NCBI RefSeq assembly: GCF_016918765.2
Contig: NZ_CP092104.1
Span: 1,116,001 to 1,180,000 of the forward strand
Length of the DNA stretch: 64,000 nt
Source: Flagellatimonas centrodinii
GTDB lineage: Bacteria > Pseudomonadota > Gammaproteobacteria > Nevskiales > Nevskiaceae
Reading direction: 5' to 3'
Under the pieces are notes generated by a model. It was not told the origin of the DNA and made no database searches. It saw only the letters and a program-made list of their open reading frames with translations. Position 1 is the first letter of the stretch. Each line of letters begins with the position of its first letter. Below, in pieces: positions 8,761 to 16,794 of this stretch. The position numbers and the translations under genes are program-made.

Positions 8761-9876
8761 TTAGGCGTCGGGGGATCGCGGGGCCAGCACAATGCGGGTG
8801 GGCGTGGCTTCGGTGATGTGGACGTCGAAGTAGGCGGTCAGCGTGCTGACGAAGCCCTGGGTGTTGCCGGTGTTGAAGGCGCCGCTGATGCGGAGCTGGG
8901 CCAGCGCGGGGTCGGCGAGGACGATGGTGCGGCCGCCGTAGCGGTTGATTTCGGCGACGGCGAGGTCCAGCGGGTCGTCCTTGAAGATGACCTGGCCGGT
9001 GCGCCAACTGGTGACGCGCTCGGTGTCGGTGGGGCGGATCACGGGGGCGGGGGCGGCGGTGGTGACGAGAAGTTGCTGACCGGGCGTCAACACGTGAGGG
9101 GTGAGGGGTGAGGGGTGAGGCGTGGGGACGGCAGCGCCTTTGGCGGCTGCCTGTGGGGCGCTTTCGGCGACTTCCACTTTGCCTTCGACGAGGGTGACTT
9201 CGAAGCGGTCGGGTTGGTAGCGGACGTCGAAGGCGGTGCCGAGGGCGGTGACGGTGCGGTTGCCGGCGGTGACGACGAAGGGGTGTGCGGGGTCCTTCGC
9301 CACTTCAAACAGGGCCTGGCCGTGGTGCAGGGTGAGGGCGCGGGTGGTGTCGGTGTAGGCCACCACCACCCGGCTGTCGGTGTTGAGGGTGAGCTGGGTG
9401 CCGTCCTCCAGGTTCACCGCAAGCCGCTCGCCGGCGGCGGTGTGGTACAGGGTCTGGCCCTGCAGGGCATAGACGGCGCGGTCGCGCAGTAGCTGCAGTT
9501 CGGCCCATGATCCACCGGAAAGCACGACCGCGCTCACGCCCATCACCACCGTGGCGGCCAGGCCGGCGGCCACCAGGGCCACCCGGTGGTGGCGTTTGCG
9601 TTGACGGGCGGCGACGCGGGCCAGGGTCTGGCTGTGCAGGGCGGTGATGCCGGCGCTGTGGCGGGCGGCCAGCACCTGCGCGGTGCTGTGGTCGACCTGC
9701 TGGAACGCGCTGGCGTGCTCGGGCACCGCCTGCCAGGCCTGGAACTGGCGGCGCAGCACGGCATCGGTGGGGTGCTGGCGCAGGGCGTCGCTCCAGGCGG
9801 CGGCATCCTGCGCCACATCGCCGCTGAGGCGGATGCGGTCTCGCTGGGTGTCGCTGCTGGTGCCGAAGGACTTCAT
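8761..9876 (-). CDS. FecR-type anti-sigma factor
   Basis: 371-aa inner-membrane regulator. It has an N-terminal cytoplasmic DUF4880-like segment (about 20-62, AAAWSDALRQHPTDAVLRRQ), one membrane helix at about 99-121, a periplasmic FecR domain at about 141-236 (GQTLYHTAAGERLAVNLEDG; GTAFDVRYQPDRFEVTLVEG) and a C-terminal domain that docks the receptor STN domain. It is expected to hold the neighbouring ECF sigma factor inactive until the TonB receptor is occupied. It lies between the sigma and receptor genes on the same strand. Oddity: the linker after the FecR domain (residues about 250-264, PTPHPSPLTPHVLT) is encoded by four tandem GTGAGGG/GTGAGGC heptamers, a repeat normally seen between genes. 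Confidence 0.9.
   Translation of the reverse strand: MKSFGTSSDTQRDRIRLSGDVAQDAAAWSDALRQHPTDAVLRRQFQAWQAVPEHASAFQQVDHSTAQVLAARHSAGITALHSQTLARVAARQRKRHHRVALVAAGLAATVVMGVSAVVLSGGSWAELQLLRDRAVYALQGQTLYHTAAGERLAVNLEDGTQLTLNTDSRVVVAYTDTTRALTLHHGQALFEVAKDPAHPFVVTAGNRTVTALGTAFDVRYQPDRFEVTLVEGKVEVAESAPQAAAKGAAVPTPHPSPLTPHVLTPGQQLLVTTAAPAPVIRPTDTERVTSWRTGQVIFKDDPLDLAVAEINRYGGRTIVLADPALAQLRISGAFNTGNTQGFVSTLTAYFDVHITEATPTRIVLAPRSPDA
9094..9121. repeat. Four tandem GTGAGGG/C heptamers inside a coding region
   Basis: Three GTGAGGG copies (9094-9114) and one GTGAGGC (9115-9121) lie in frame within the fecR-like gene and encode a Pro/Ser/Thr/His-rich linker. The same heptamer occurs six times between genes at 33931-33972. 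Because the unit is 7 nt, gain or loss of a single copy would shift the reading frame. Confidence 0.75.
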
Positions 9877-9913
9877 GCGCGGGCGGGTTCGGGATTGGGG
9901 TTCGGGCTGGGGT

Positions 9914-10474
9914 TCAGGCTGGGGGGTTCAGGTAGTGGTTGATCTGGGCGAGTGCGCGGGCCATTTCCTTTTCCACCGTGCTTTTGGAAACGCCAAGCAT
10001 GCGGGCAATGTCGGCAAACTTGCAGCGTTCCAACGCGCGCAGAAAGAAGACATCGCGGGTGCGTTGCGGCAGGCCGGCCAGGGCCTCGGTGACCCGCGCC
10101 ACCGACTCTTCTCCCAGTAAGACGCGCTCGGGCGAGATTTCCGTTGCCAGTACGTGAACGTCTTCGTCGTAGGCATCGTGTTCGTCGGCATGGCGTACCT
10201 GGCGACGGCGGCCCTGGTCACGCAGCACATTGGCGGCCACCTGGAACAGATACTGCTCGACATGCTCGATGGGCCCGCCCTCGGCGCGGCGGATGAGCTG
10301 GACGAAGACATCCTGCACCAGGTCATCGACATCCGAGGGGTTGCGCACGCGGGTGGCAAAGAAGCCGCTGAGGGGGCCGCGGAAGCGGCTGGCGATATGC
10401 GCCCAGCGGGTGGTGTCGTCGTCGCCGAAATCACTCAGCGCAACGGGGTCGGACGGCTGCGATGTACGGGCCAT
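9914..10474 (-). CDS. ECF sigma factor, FecI type
   Basis: 186 aa. Region 2 is visible at about 30-95 (FRGPLSGFFATRVRNPSDVD; DLVQDVFVQLIRR) and region 4 at about 130-180 (LAGLPQRTRDVFFLRALERC; FADIARMLGVSKSTVEKEMA). The helix-turn-helix of region 4 is complete. The frame is open to 10792, but ATG 10474 has an AGGAGGAG ribosome site and gives the usual FecI length. With the FecR-like protein and the STN-bearing receptor it forms a complete cell-surface signalling chain that should transcribe the receptor and autotransporter genes. Its -35/-10 targets could not be identified by eye. The 3' end and the gap to fecR (9888-9934) carry three imperfect GGTTCGGG-type repeats. Confidence 0.9.
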   Translation of the reverse strand: MARTSQPSDPVALSDFGDDDTTRWAHIASRFRGPLSGFFATRVRNPSDVDDLVQDVFVQLIRRAEGGPIEHVEQYLFQVAANVLRDQGRRRQVRHADEHDAYDEDVHVLATEISPERVLLGEESVARVTEALAGLPQRTRDVFFLRALERCKFADIARMLGVSKSTVEKEMARALAQINHYLNPPA

Positions 10475-10526
10475 GCCGGTCTCCTCCTTGGGGAACGGGG
10501 CCCGACATCCGTGCGCCGGGCCTGCA

Positions 10527-10546
10527 CCCTCGCCGGCTGGCGAGGG
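10527..10546. other. Perfect 8-bp hairpin upstream of the sigma factor gene
   Basis: CCCTCGCC (10527-10534), loop GGCT, GGCGAGGG (10539-10546). It lies in the 124-nt gap between the RND gene stop and the sigma factor start. Without a T-run it is not a standard terminator; it may separate the exporter operon from the sigma operon or be part of the sigma 5' leader. Confidence 0.35.
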
Positions 10547-10598
10547 CTTGTGGGGCCGGAGCGTACGCCCGGGATTGACTGGCAGGCAAGCGGGGCCG

Positions 10599-12944
10599 TC
10601 AGGCCCCTTGCCGTCGTTCGCGGAAGAACCAGGCACCCAGCGCGGGCAGCAGGCAGATGGCGCCGAGCATGTTGACCAGGAACATGAAGGCCAGCAGCAG
10701 GCCCATGTCGGCCTGGAACTTGAGGGCCGAGAACATCCAGGTGGCGACGCCCACCGACATGGTGACGGCGGTGAAGACCGCGGCGCTGCCACGTTCCACC
10801 ATGGCGCGCTCGAAGGCCTCGCGGAACTTCACGGTGGGGTCGGCCATGTGGTGCTGGATGCGCTCGAAGAGATACAGCCCGTAGTCCACACCGACACCGA
10901 CGCCGAGCGCGATGACCGGTAGCGTCGCCACCTTGAGCCCGATGTCGAGCATGGCCATGAGGCCGTTGCAGAGCACGCAGACCATGGTCAGCGGCACCAT
11001 CACGCACACCACCGCGATCCACGAGCGGAAGGTGACCAGGCAGAACAGCACCAGAGCGCCGAAGATCGACAGCAGCATGCGTGCCTCGGCGGCGCCCACG
11101 GCTTCGTTGGTGGCGGCCATGACGCCCACATTGCCGCTGGCCAGCCGCAGCTTGACGCCCTCCACCGGGTTGTCATTGATGAAGGTTTTCAATTCCTTCA
11201 TGGCATGAGCGATGGTGGCGCCTTCGTGATCTTTCATGAAGATCAGCACCTGGATCGCCTTGCAGCCTTCGGTGTTGAGGCCGAGGTTGGGGTCGAAGGC
11301 CTTGGAGCCGGTGGACAGGCCCACCTGGGTCCGCGGCAGTGCGGCCCACCGCGGATTGCCTTCGTTGAAGGCGGAGATCACCAGCTTGCCGACGCCGGCC
11401 ACGCTGATGACCGACTGCACGCCCTCGATACCGCGCACATAGAGCTCCAGACGGTCGAGCAGACCCACCACGTCGTGATGCAGGCAGGAGTCGCCCTCGA
11501 AATCCTGGGCTTCGGCGATCACGGTGAGCACGTCGACACCGATGTCGTAGCTGGAGGCGATCTTGGCGCTGTCACGGTTGTAGCGGGAATCGGCGTGTAA
11601 CTCGGGCACGCCCTGGCCGGTGTCGCCGATCACCAGGTTGCGGCTCTCCCAGGTGGCGGCGGCCAGCAGCGCCAGGCTGGCAGCAAACACGATGAGGGCA
11701 CAGCGCGGCTCGGCACAGGCCCCGATCATGCGGATGAGCTTGCTGCGGCCGCGTTGCTCGGCGCGCTCGGCGTGGGCGCGGCTGCTGTCTTCCAGCCGCA
11801 GGTGGCTGAGCAGAATGGGCAGGATCATCTTGTTGGTGATGATCATCAGCAACACGCCGAGACAGGCGGTGATGCCCAGTTCGTGCACGATGGGAATGTC
11901 GATGAACATGATCACGCCGAAGCCGAGGGCCTCGGTGAGCAGTGCCACGGCGCCGGGGATGAACAACTTGGTGAAGGCACCGTGAGCCGCTTCTGGTGCG
12001 CTCTTGCCGGTCATCACCTCGGCCCGCCAGGCGCTGGTCATCTGCACCGCATGCGACACACCGATGGAGAAGATCAGGAACGGCACCAGGATCGACATCG
12101 GGTCGATGCCGTAGCCGATCAGCGGCAGGATGCCGATCAGCCACAACACCGGCAGTGTCGCCACCACCAGCCCCACCACGGTGATCCGCACCGAGCGGGT
12201 GTACCAGTAGAGCAACACCACGGTGATGGCGAAGGCCAGGCCAAAGAAGGCGAAGACGCCGATCAGGCCCTTGATGACATCGCCCAGCAAGCGGGCGAAG
12301 CCAATGATGTTGACTTCGATGTTCTCGTTTTCAAACTGGGCGCGAATCTCTTCCAGCTTGTTCTGCACCTCCCAGTAGTCGACCTTCACGCCGGCTTCGG
12401 GGTCGTATTCATGCAGGTCGGCGCGGATCATCGCGCCCTTCAGGTCGGTCGCCACCAGCTGGCCGATCTGACCCGACAGCTCGACGTTCTTGCGTACCCG
12501 GTCCAATTCTTCGGGCGTGCCGGAATAACGCGCCGGCACCACCGGTTCACCGTTGAAGCCGGACTCGGTGATCTCGATGTAATAGACATCCGGCGTGAAG
12601 ATCGACGACACCTTGGTGCGGTTGATGCCGGGGATGAAGAACACTTCATCGGTGGCCTGGCGCAGGGCCTCCATGAACTCGGGGTTGTAAATGTCCCCCT
12701 CGCCGGTCCATCGCAAGTTCACCAGGATGGTATTGGCCCCGGAGAAGTCGTCCATGTAGGCCATCATGGTCTGCATGTATTCATGCTTGACCGGGATCAG
12801 CTTGAGGAAGCCGGGGTCCAGCCGCACCTGGGTGGCGCTGACGCCGAAGCCCAGGGTGACCAGCGCGAACAGTACCGCCAGGCTACGACGCCAGGCGATC
12901 AGGAAGTCGGCGCAGCGGTTAACGAAACGATCGGTGCGGCTCAT
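10599..12944 (-). CDS. RND/MMPL-superfamily transporter
   Basis: 781-aa inner-membrane protein with the two-fold repeat of MMPL/HpnN-type RND transporters. It has a first helix (about 17-36), a large periplasmic loop (VRLDPGFLKLIPVKHEYMQT onward), a bundle of five helices from about 225 to 390, a second loop, and a second bundle from about 640 to the end. MMPL proteins export lipids or other hydrophobic molecules from the inner membrane. Its ATG overlaps the stop of the YCF48-like gene (ATGA), so the two are translationally coupled; RND and YCF48-like genes commonly pair in hydrocarbon- and steroid-using proteobacteria. A promoter motif shared with the steroid operons precedes the pair (14102-14143), which supports a role in steroid handling. 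The substrate is inference. Confidence 0.85.
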   Translation of the reverse strand: MSRTDRFVNRCADFLIAWRRSLAVLFALVTLGFGVSATQVRLDPGFLKLIPVKHEYMQTMMAYMDDFSGANTILVNLRWTGEGDIYNPEFMEALRQATDEVFFIPGINRTKVSSIFTPDVYYIEITESGFNGEPVVPARYSGTPEELDRVRKNVELSGQIGQLVATDLKGAMIRADLHEYDPEAGVKVDYWEVQNKLEEIRAQFENENIEVNIIGFARLLGDVIKGLIGVFAFFGLAFAITVVLLYWYTRSVRITVVGLVVATLPVLWLIGILPLIGYGIDPMSILVPFLIFSIGVSHAVQMTSAWRAEVMTGKSAPEAAHGAFTKLFIPGAVALLTEALGFGVIMFIDIPIVHELGITACLGVLLMIITNKMILPILLSHLRLEDSSRAHAERAEQRGRSKLIRMIGACAEPRCALIVFAASLALLAAATWESRNLVIGDTGQGVPELHADSRYNRDSAKIASSYDIGVDVLTVIAEAQDFEGDSCLHHDVVGLLDRLELYVRGIEGVQSVISVAGVGKLVISAFNEGNPRWAALPRTQVGLSTGSKAFDPNLGLNTEGCKAIQVLIFMKDHEGATIAHAMKELKTFINDNPVEGVKLRLASGNVGVMAATNEAVGAAEARMLLSIFGALVLFCLVTFRSWIAVVCVMVPLTMVCVLCNGLMAMLDIGLKVATLPVIALGVGVGVDYGLYLFERIQHHMADPTVKFREAFERAMVERGSAAVFTAVTMSVGVATWMFSALKFQADMGLLLAFMFLVNMLGAICLLPALGAWFFRERRQGA

Positions 12945-14065
12945 GGCGCGGCTCCCGCAAGGGCTTGCACTTTCAGGCCCTGGTCACCGGCGGTGAGCAC
13001 CTGGCGGTCACCCAGCACCAGCACATCGGCGAGGTTGGCGCGGCCATCGGGCACCGCCGGCTGGAAGCTGCGGCCATCGTCATCGGAACGCCAGACGCTG
13101 TTGCTGGCACCCACCAGCACGATGCCGCCGTCGGCCAGCGGGGCACCGCCGAACAACGACAGGGTGCCGGGCACGGTGGCGGCAGACCAGCTGTCACCCC
13201 CGTCATCACTGCGGAACACGTTGCCACGCATGCCGAACACCAACAGCGCGTTCTGCGGCGTCACCAAGGTGCCGAAGAAGGAACCGGCATAGATCTCGTC
13301 GAGCCGGGTCCAGGTGTTGCCGCCATCGGCCGAGCGGGCCAGCAGCCCGCGTTCGCCCACCAGCAGCAAGCGGCCATCGGGCAAGCGGGTGAGGGCGTTG
13401 AGATGCAGGTCACCGATGCCCACTTCTTCCACAAAACCGGCAAACGGGTCATAGGGGTCGGCTTCGGCTGCGGGGGGGGCCGCCGTGTCGTCGTCGGTGG
13501 TGGCGGCAGCAGTCACTTCGACCAGCGGCTGCAAGGTCCAGCTCCGGCCTTCGTCGGTGGAAACCATGAACAGGCCGAAGGCGCCAAAGGCGAACAGCGT
13601 GCCGTCATAGGGGCCAGCCAGGCCCAGCAGGGGGTCGGCACGGTCGGTGTTGTAGTGCACCTCGGCCCAGGTTTGGCCGCCGTCTTCGCTGCGCACGATC
13701 CAGCCGTCGTGGCCGATCGCCACGGCCACCTTCGGGGAGACGAACTGCACCTGGGTGAAGGTGGATTCGCGCTGCGGCGTGACGGTGGCCTGTTGCCAGG
13801 GCCCCTCCACCGCGTCGGCGAACAGGATGTGGCCGAGTTCGCCGGCCGCCACCAGACGATCGCCGCTGGCCGCCACGCCGGTGACCAGCAGACCGTCCGG
13901 GCGCACTTCAGTGGGCGCGAACGGCGGCGGCGGGCGAATCGAGAACGAGTAGAGCGCCGCCAGAATCACCAGCGCCGCGATCACCAACGCGGGCCCCCCG
14001 CCGAGGACCGTAGGGGTATGGGTAGGGCGTTGCGCAGCTGCGCCGCCCGGCCTGTTGACCGACAT
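12941..14065 (-). CDS. YCF48-like/BNR-repeat protein, membrane anchored
   Basis: 374 aa. One N-terminal membrane helix (about 24-43, LGGGPALVIAALVILAALYS) anchors a periplasmic beta-propeller made of BNR/sortilin-like repeats, each with an S-x-D-x-G-x-T-W type box (RSEDGGQTWAEVH; STDEGRSWTLQ; RSADGGNTWTRL; RSDDGGDSWSAA; RSDDDGRSFQPA). The family takes its name from the photosystem II assembly factor YCF48, but in heterotrophs these genes accompany RND exporters and outer-membrane DUF1302/DUF1329 proteins. Here it is the first gene of a two-gene operon with the RND transporter. A likely role is a periplasmic partner of the exporter. A GGAG ribosome site precedes the ATG. Confidence 0.8.
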   Translation of the reverse strand: MSVNRPGGAAAQRPTHTPTVLGGGPALVIAALVILAALYSFSIRPPPPFAPTEVRPDGLLVTGVAASGDRLVAAGELGHILFADAVEGPWQQATVTPQRESTFTQVQFVSPKVAVAIGHDGWIVRSEDGGQTWAEVHYNTDRADPLLGLAGPYDGTLFAFGAFGLFMVSTDEGRSWTLQPLVEVTAAATTDDDTAAPPAAEADPYDPFAGFVEEVGIGDLHLNALTRLPDGRLLLVGERGLLARSADGGNTWTRLDEIYAGSFFGTLVTPQNALLVFGMRGNVFRSDDGGDSWSAATVPGTLSLFGGAPLADGGIVLVGASNSVWRSDDDGRSFQPAVPDGRANLADVLVLGDRQVLTAGDQGLKVQALAGAAP

Positions 14066-14101
14066 GGGGACCCTCTCCTCGAGTAACGTCGTTATGCCGC
14101 T

Positions 14102-14143
14102 TTTTTAGTCGATGCCCCGGGGCGAGACTTCGTCCGTTCGGTT
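14102..14143 (-). promoter_or_regulatory. Shared catabolic promoter motif (site D), RND/YCF48 operon
   Basis: On the minus strand, AACCGAACGGACGAAG (14143 to 14128) is followed after 20 nt by a -10-like TAAAAA (14107 to 14102). The block matches the site at 19162-19177 at 13 of 16 positions. The start codon at 14065 would give a leader of about 30 nt. No TTGACA-like -35 exists, which suggests an activator at about -41. Upstream it directly abuts a MITE-like element. Confidence 0.5.
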
Positions 14144-14145
14144 TA

Positions 14146-14288
14146 AGGAACCTCTGCACAACTGCTGCGCTCGGCATCTTGAGCGCCGGCGGTGCTCGGA
14201 ATGCTCATGTATTGCCACATACACTGCGCTTCCTGCGCTCCGGCGGCGCTAAACCTGCCTTCGCTCGCGACGTTGTGCAGAGGTTCCT
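14146..14288. mobile_element. MITE-like element with 17-bp perfect terminal inverted repeats
   Basis: The 143-bp element is bounded by AGGAACCTCTGCACAAC (14146-14162) and its exact reverse complement (14272-14288). It has no coding capacity of its own, as expected of a miniature inverted-repeat element mobilised in trans. Its left 40 nt recur at 31278-31320. No clear target duplication was seen. It fills most of the gap 14066-14315 between the YCF48-like gene and the thiolase gene. Confidence 0.7.
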
Positions 14289-14315
14289 GGCGATATCGAG
14301 GCTCCCTGCCCCCGC

Positions 14316-15518
14316 CTACCCCACCTCGAACAGCGACGCAGCCCCCATGCCGCCCCCGATGCACATGGTGACCACCACGTAGCGCACGCCGCGACGACGG
14401 CCTTCGATCAGGGCGTGCATCACCATGCGGGCGCCGGACATGCCGAAGGGATGGCCGATGGCAATGGCACCGCCGTTGACGTTGAGGCGGTCGGCCGGAA
14501 TCCCCAGTCGGTCGCGGCAGTAGATGACCTGGCAGGCGAAGGCCTCGTTGAGTTCCCACAGGCCGATGTCGGCCACCTTCAGCCCCTGCTGCTGCAGCAG
14601 GCGGGGAATGGCGAACACCGGGCCGATGCCCATTTCATCCGGCGAACAGCCGGCCACGGCGGTGCCGCGATACCGCCCCAGCGGGGTCAGGCCGCGGCGC
14701 TTGGCCTGGGCCGCGCTCATCACCGTGACCACGGCGGCGCCGTCGGACAACTGCGAGGCATTGCCGGCGGTGATGTGCTGGCCTTCCTTCACGAACTGGC
14801 CGTTCTTCCACACCGGCTTGAGGCCGTTCAGGCTTTCGAGGGTGGTCGACGGGCGGTTGCCTTCGTCCTGCGCCAGGGTGACGGCTTCGGTGCCGGTGGG
14901 ATTGCCTTCCTTGTCGAACAGCTGCTTGTGGCTTTCCAGCGGCACGATCTCGTCATTGAACCGGCCGGCGGCCTGGGCCTCGGCGGTCCGCTGCTGGCTT
15001 TGCAGGGCGTATTCATCCTGCGCCTGGCGGGAGATGCCATAACGTTCGGCCACCACCTCGGCGGTCTCGATCATCTGGATGTAGGCCTTGGGCTGCGCCG
15101 CCAGCACCGCCTCGGAGACAAAGCGATAGCTGTTCTTGTGCTTGTTCTGCACCAGCGAGATGGACTCCAGCCCGCCGGCGATGACGATGTCCTGCTCGCC
15201 GGCCAGAATGTTTTTGGCGCCGATGGCGATGCTCATCAGCCCGGAGGCGCACTGACGGTCCAGGGTCATGCCCGGCACCGTGTCCGGCAGCCCGCCGGTG
15301 TAGGCGCAGAGGCGGCCGAGGTTGTAGGCCTGGGTGCCCTGCTGGGCGGCGCAGCCGAGGATGACGTCATCCACTTCGCCGGGGTCGATGCCGGCGCGGG
15401 CAACAGCGGCACGCACCACATGCCCGCCGAGCACTGGCGCCTCGGTGTCGTTGAAGGCGCCGCGATAGGCCTTGCCGATGGGGGTGCGGGCAACCGAGAC
15501 GATGACGGCTTCGTTCAT
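14316..15518 (-). CDS. Thiolase (acetyl-CoA C-acyltransferase)
   Basis: 400 aa, the usual thiolase length. The acyl-binding Cys90 (LDRQCASGL), His356 ([12 protein letters not shown]) and the proton-transfer Cys386 (TMCIGGGMG) are all present. It catalyses the CoA-dependent cleavage of a beta-ketoacyl-CoA. It is the last gene of the operon starting at 19127 (fused acyl-CoA dehydrogenase, IpdF, MaoC hydratase, thiolase), so it should finish a beta-oxidation round on a steroid side chain or an opened ring product. It is a different subfamily from the FadA6-like thiolase at 22415. The exact substrate cannot be read from sequence. Confidence 0.9.
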   Translation of the reverse strand: MNEAVIVSVARTPIGKAYRGAFNDTEAPVLGGHVVRAAVARAGIDPGEVDDVILGCAAQQGTQAYNLGRLCAYTGGLPDTVPGMTLDRQCASGLMSIAIGAKNILAGEQDIVIAGGLESISLVQNKHKNSYRFVSEAVLAAQPKAYIQMIETAEVVAERYGISRQAQDEYALQSQQRTAEAQAAGRFNDEIVPLESHKQLFDKEGNPTGTEAVTLAQDEGNRPSTTLESLNGLKPVWKNGQFVKEGQHITAGNASQLSDGAAVVTVMSAAQAKRRGLTPLGRYRGTAVAGCSPDEMGIGPVFAIPRLLQQQGLKVADIGLWELNEAFACQVIYCRDRLGIPADRLNVNGGAIAIGHPFGMSGARMVMHALIEGRRRGVRYVVVTMCIGGGMGAASLFEVG

Positions 15519-15544
15519 GAGGAGATCCTTTGGAACGGGAATCG

Positions 15545-15997
15545 TTAGAAGTAATACCGCGACAGGGTATCGGCAATGCAGGCGGGCTTGGCACCGCCGT
15601 CGATTTCCACGGTGACGCGGATGGTGGCCTGCACGCCGCCATCCTTGGTGCGCTCGGCGGCCAGCAGTTCGCCGACGCCGCGGATACGGCTGCCCACCGG
15701 CACCGGCGCCGGAAAGCGCACCTTGTCGCAGCCGTAGTTGACGCCCATCTTCATCTTCACCTCGATGATCTGCGGCAGAAACCGCGACACCAGCGACAGC
15801 GTGAGATAGCCGTGGGCAATGCAGGCACCAAAGGGGCCGTCCTTCGATTTCACCGGATCAACGTGGATCCACTGGTGGTCGTCGGTGGCGTCGGCAAAGG
15901 TGTTGACGCGATCCTGGGTGATGGTGACCCACTCGCTGGCGCCCAGCGGCTGGCCGACGGCGGCGAGGATGGCGTCGATGGAGTCAAACACGTTCAT
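15545..15997 (-). CDS. MaoC-family (R)-hydratase
   Basis: 150-aa single hot-dog domain. The hydratase motif is visible as DDHQWIHVD (D and H in the active loop) with [18 protein letters not shown] following, the order found in R-specific enoyl-CoA hydratases and MaoC-like dehydratases. ATG 15997 is 5 nt after the ipdF stop, so it is translated from the same mRNA. The much longer open frame upstream of this ATG lies inside ipdF and is not used. It would hydrate the enoyl-CoA formed by the fused acyl-CoA dehydrogenase of this operon. The chain length or ring substrate is unknown. Confidence 0.85.
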   Translation of the reverse strand: MNVFDSIDAILAAVGQPLGASEWVTITQDRVNTFADATDDHQWIHVDPVKSKDGPFGACIAHGYLTLSLVSRFLPQIIEVKMKMGVNYGCDKVRFPAPVPVGSRIRGVGELLAAERTKDGGVQATIRVTVEIDGGAKPACIADTLSRYYF

Positions 15998-16002
15998 GGC
16001 AA

Positions 16003-16794
16003 TCAGGCCCGTTGGCTGGAAGCGGAAATGACCTCGCCCACCAGATAGGAGGCGTAGTCGGAGGCGAGAAACACCATGATGTTGGCGATCTCGAAGGCCT
16101 CGGCACCACGGCCGAAGGCTTCGCGGCTGGCGAGTTCGTTGAGCAGGGCTTCCGGCGCGCTCTTGCGCAGGTGGTCGTGGAAGACGATGGAGGGCGACAC
16201 CGCGTTGATGCGGATGCCGTACTCGGCCGCTTCCAGTGCGGAACAGCGGGTCAGCGCCATCACCCCGGCCTTGGCAGCGGCGTAGTGGGCCTGCTCCTTC
16301 TGTGCGCGCCAGCCCAGCACCGAGGCGTTGTTGACGATGGCACCGCGACCACGCGGCTGCATGTACTTGAGCATGGCGCGGGTCATGCGGAAGGTGCCGG
16401 TGAGCGTCACATCGAGCACTTTGTGCCATTCCTCATCGGCCATGTCGACGACGCGCTTGCTGCCGCCGAGCCCGGCGTTGTTGATCAGCACGTCGACCCC
16501 GCCCAGCGCCGCCTCGGCGCCGTCGACCAGCGCCTGCACGTCGGCTTCCACCGCCACGTTGCAGACCTGCCCGGTGACCGGCTGGTCGGGGAACTGCGCC
16601 TGCAGGGTAGCAGCGGCTTCTTCAGTACGGCGGGGGTGCACGTCCGACAGCACCAGCGCCCGGCAGCCTTCTTCGAGACAGCGCTTGGCGGCGGCGAAAC
16701 CGATGCCCCCGCCGGCGGCGGCGGTGATCAGCACCGATTTGCCTTTGAGCAGCCCGTGGGGCGGGATTTCAGCAGGGGGCGGCAGCGGGGTCAT
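16003..16794 (-). CDS. ipdF: IpdF-like short-chain dehydrogenase (HIP-CoA pathway)
   Basis: 263-aa SDR. The Gly-rich cofactor loop is an unusual TAAAGGGIG (24-32), followed by NNAG (105-108) and catalytic Ser158, Tyr171 and Lys175 (NNASVLGWRAQKEQAHYAAAK). The N-terminal extension ending in HGLL and the ASVLGWRAQ segment agree strongly with my recollection of mycobacterial IpdF, the dehydrogenase acting on the 5-hydroxy group of the HIP-CoA intermediate in steroid ring C/D breakdown. Its ATG overlaps the stop of the fused acyl-CoA dehydrogenase (ATGA). In actinobacteria ipdF also neighbours fadE30, which matches the C-terminal half of that upstream gene. The substrate is inferred from this resemblance. 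Confidence 0.82.
   Translation of the reverse strand: MTPLPPPAEIPPHGLLKGKSVLITAAAGGGIGFAAAKRCLEEGCRALVLSDVHPRRTEEAAATLQAQFPDQPVTGQVCNVAVEADVQALVDGAEAALGGVDVLINNAGLGGSKRVVDMADEEWHKVLDVTLTGTFRMTRAMLKYMQPRGRGAIVNNASVLGWRAQKEQAHYAAAKAGVMALTRCSALEAAEYGIRINAVSPSIVFHDHLRKSAPEALLNELASREAFGRGAEAFEIANIMVFLASDYASYLVGEVISASSQRA

Noticed and set aside
11754-13292. A 512-codon plus-strand frame across the RND and YCF48-like genes
   Set aside because: His/Gln/Asp-rich shadow; both underlying minus-strand genes have clear domains and coupled starts.
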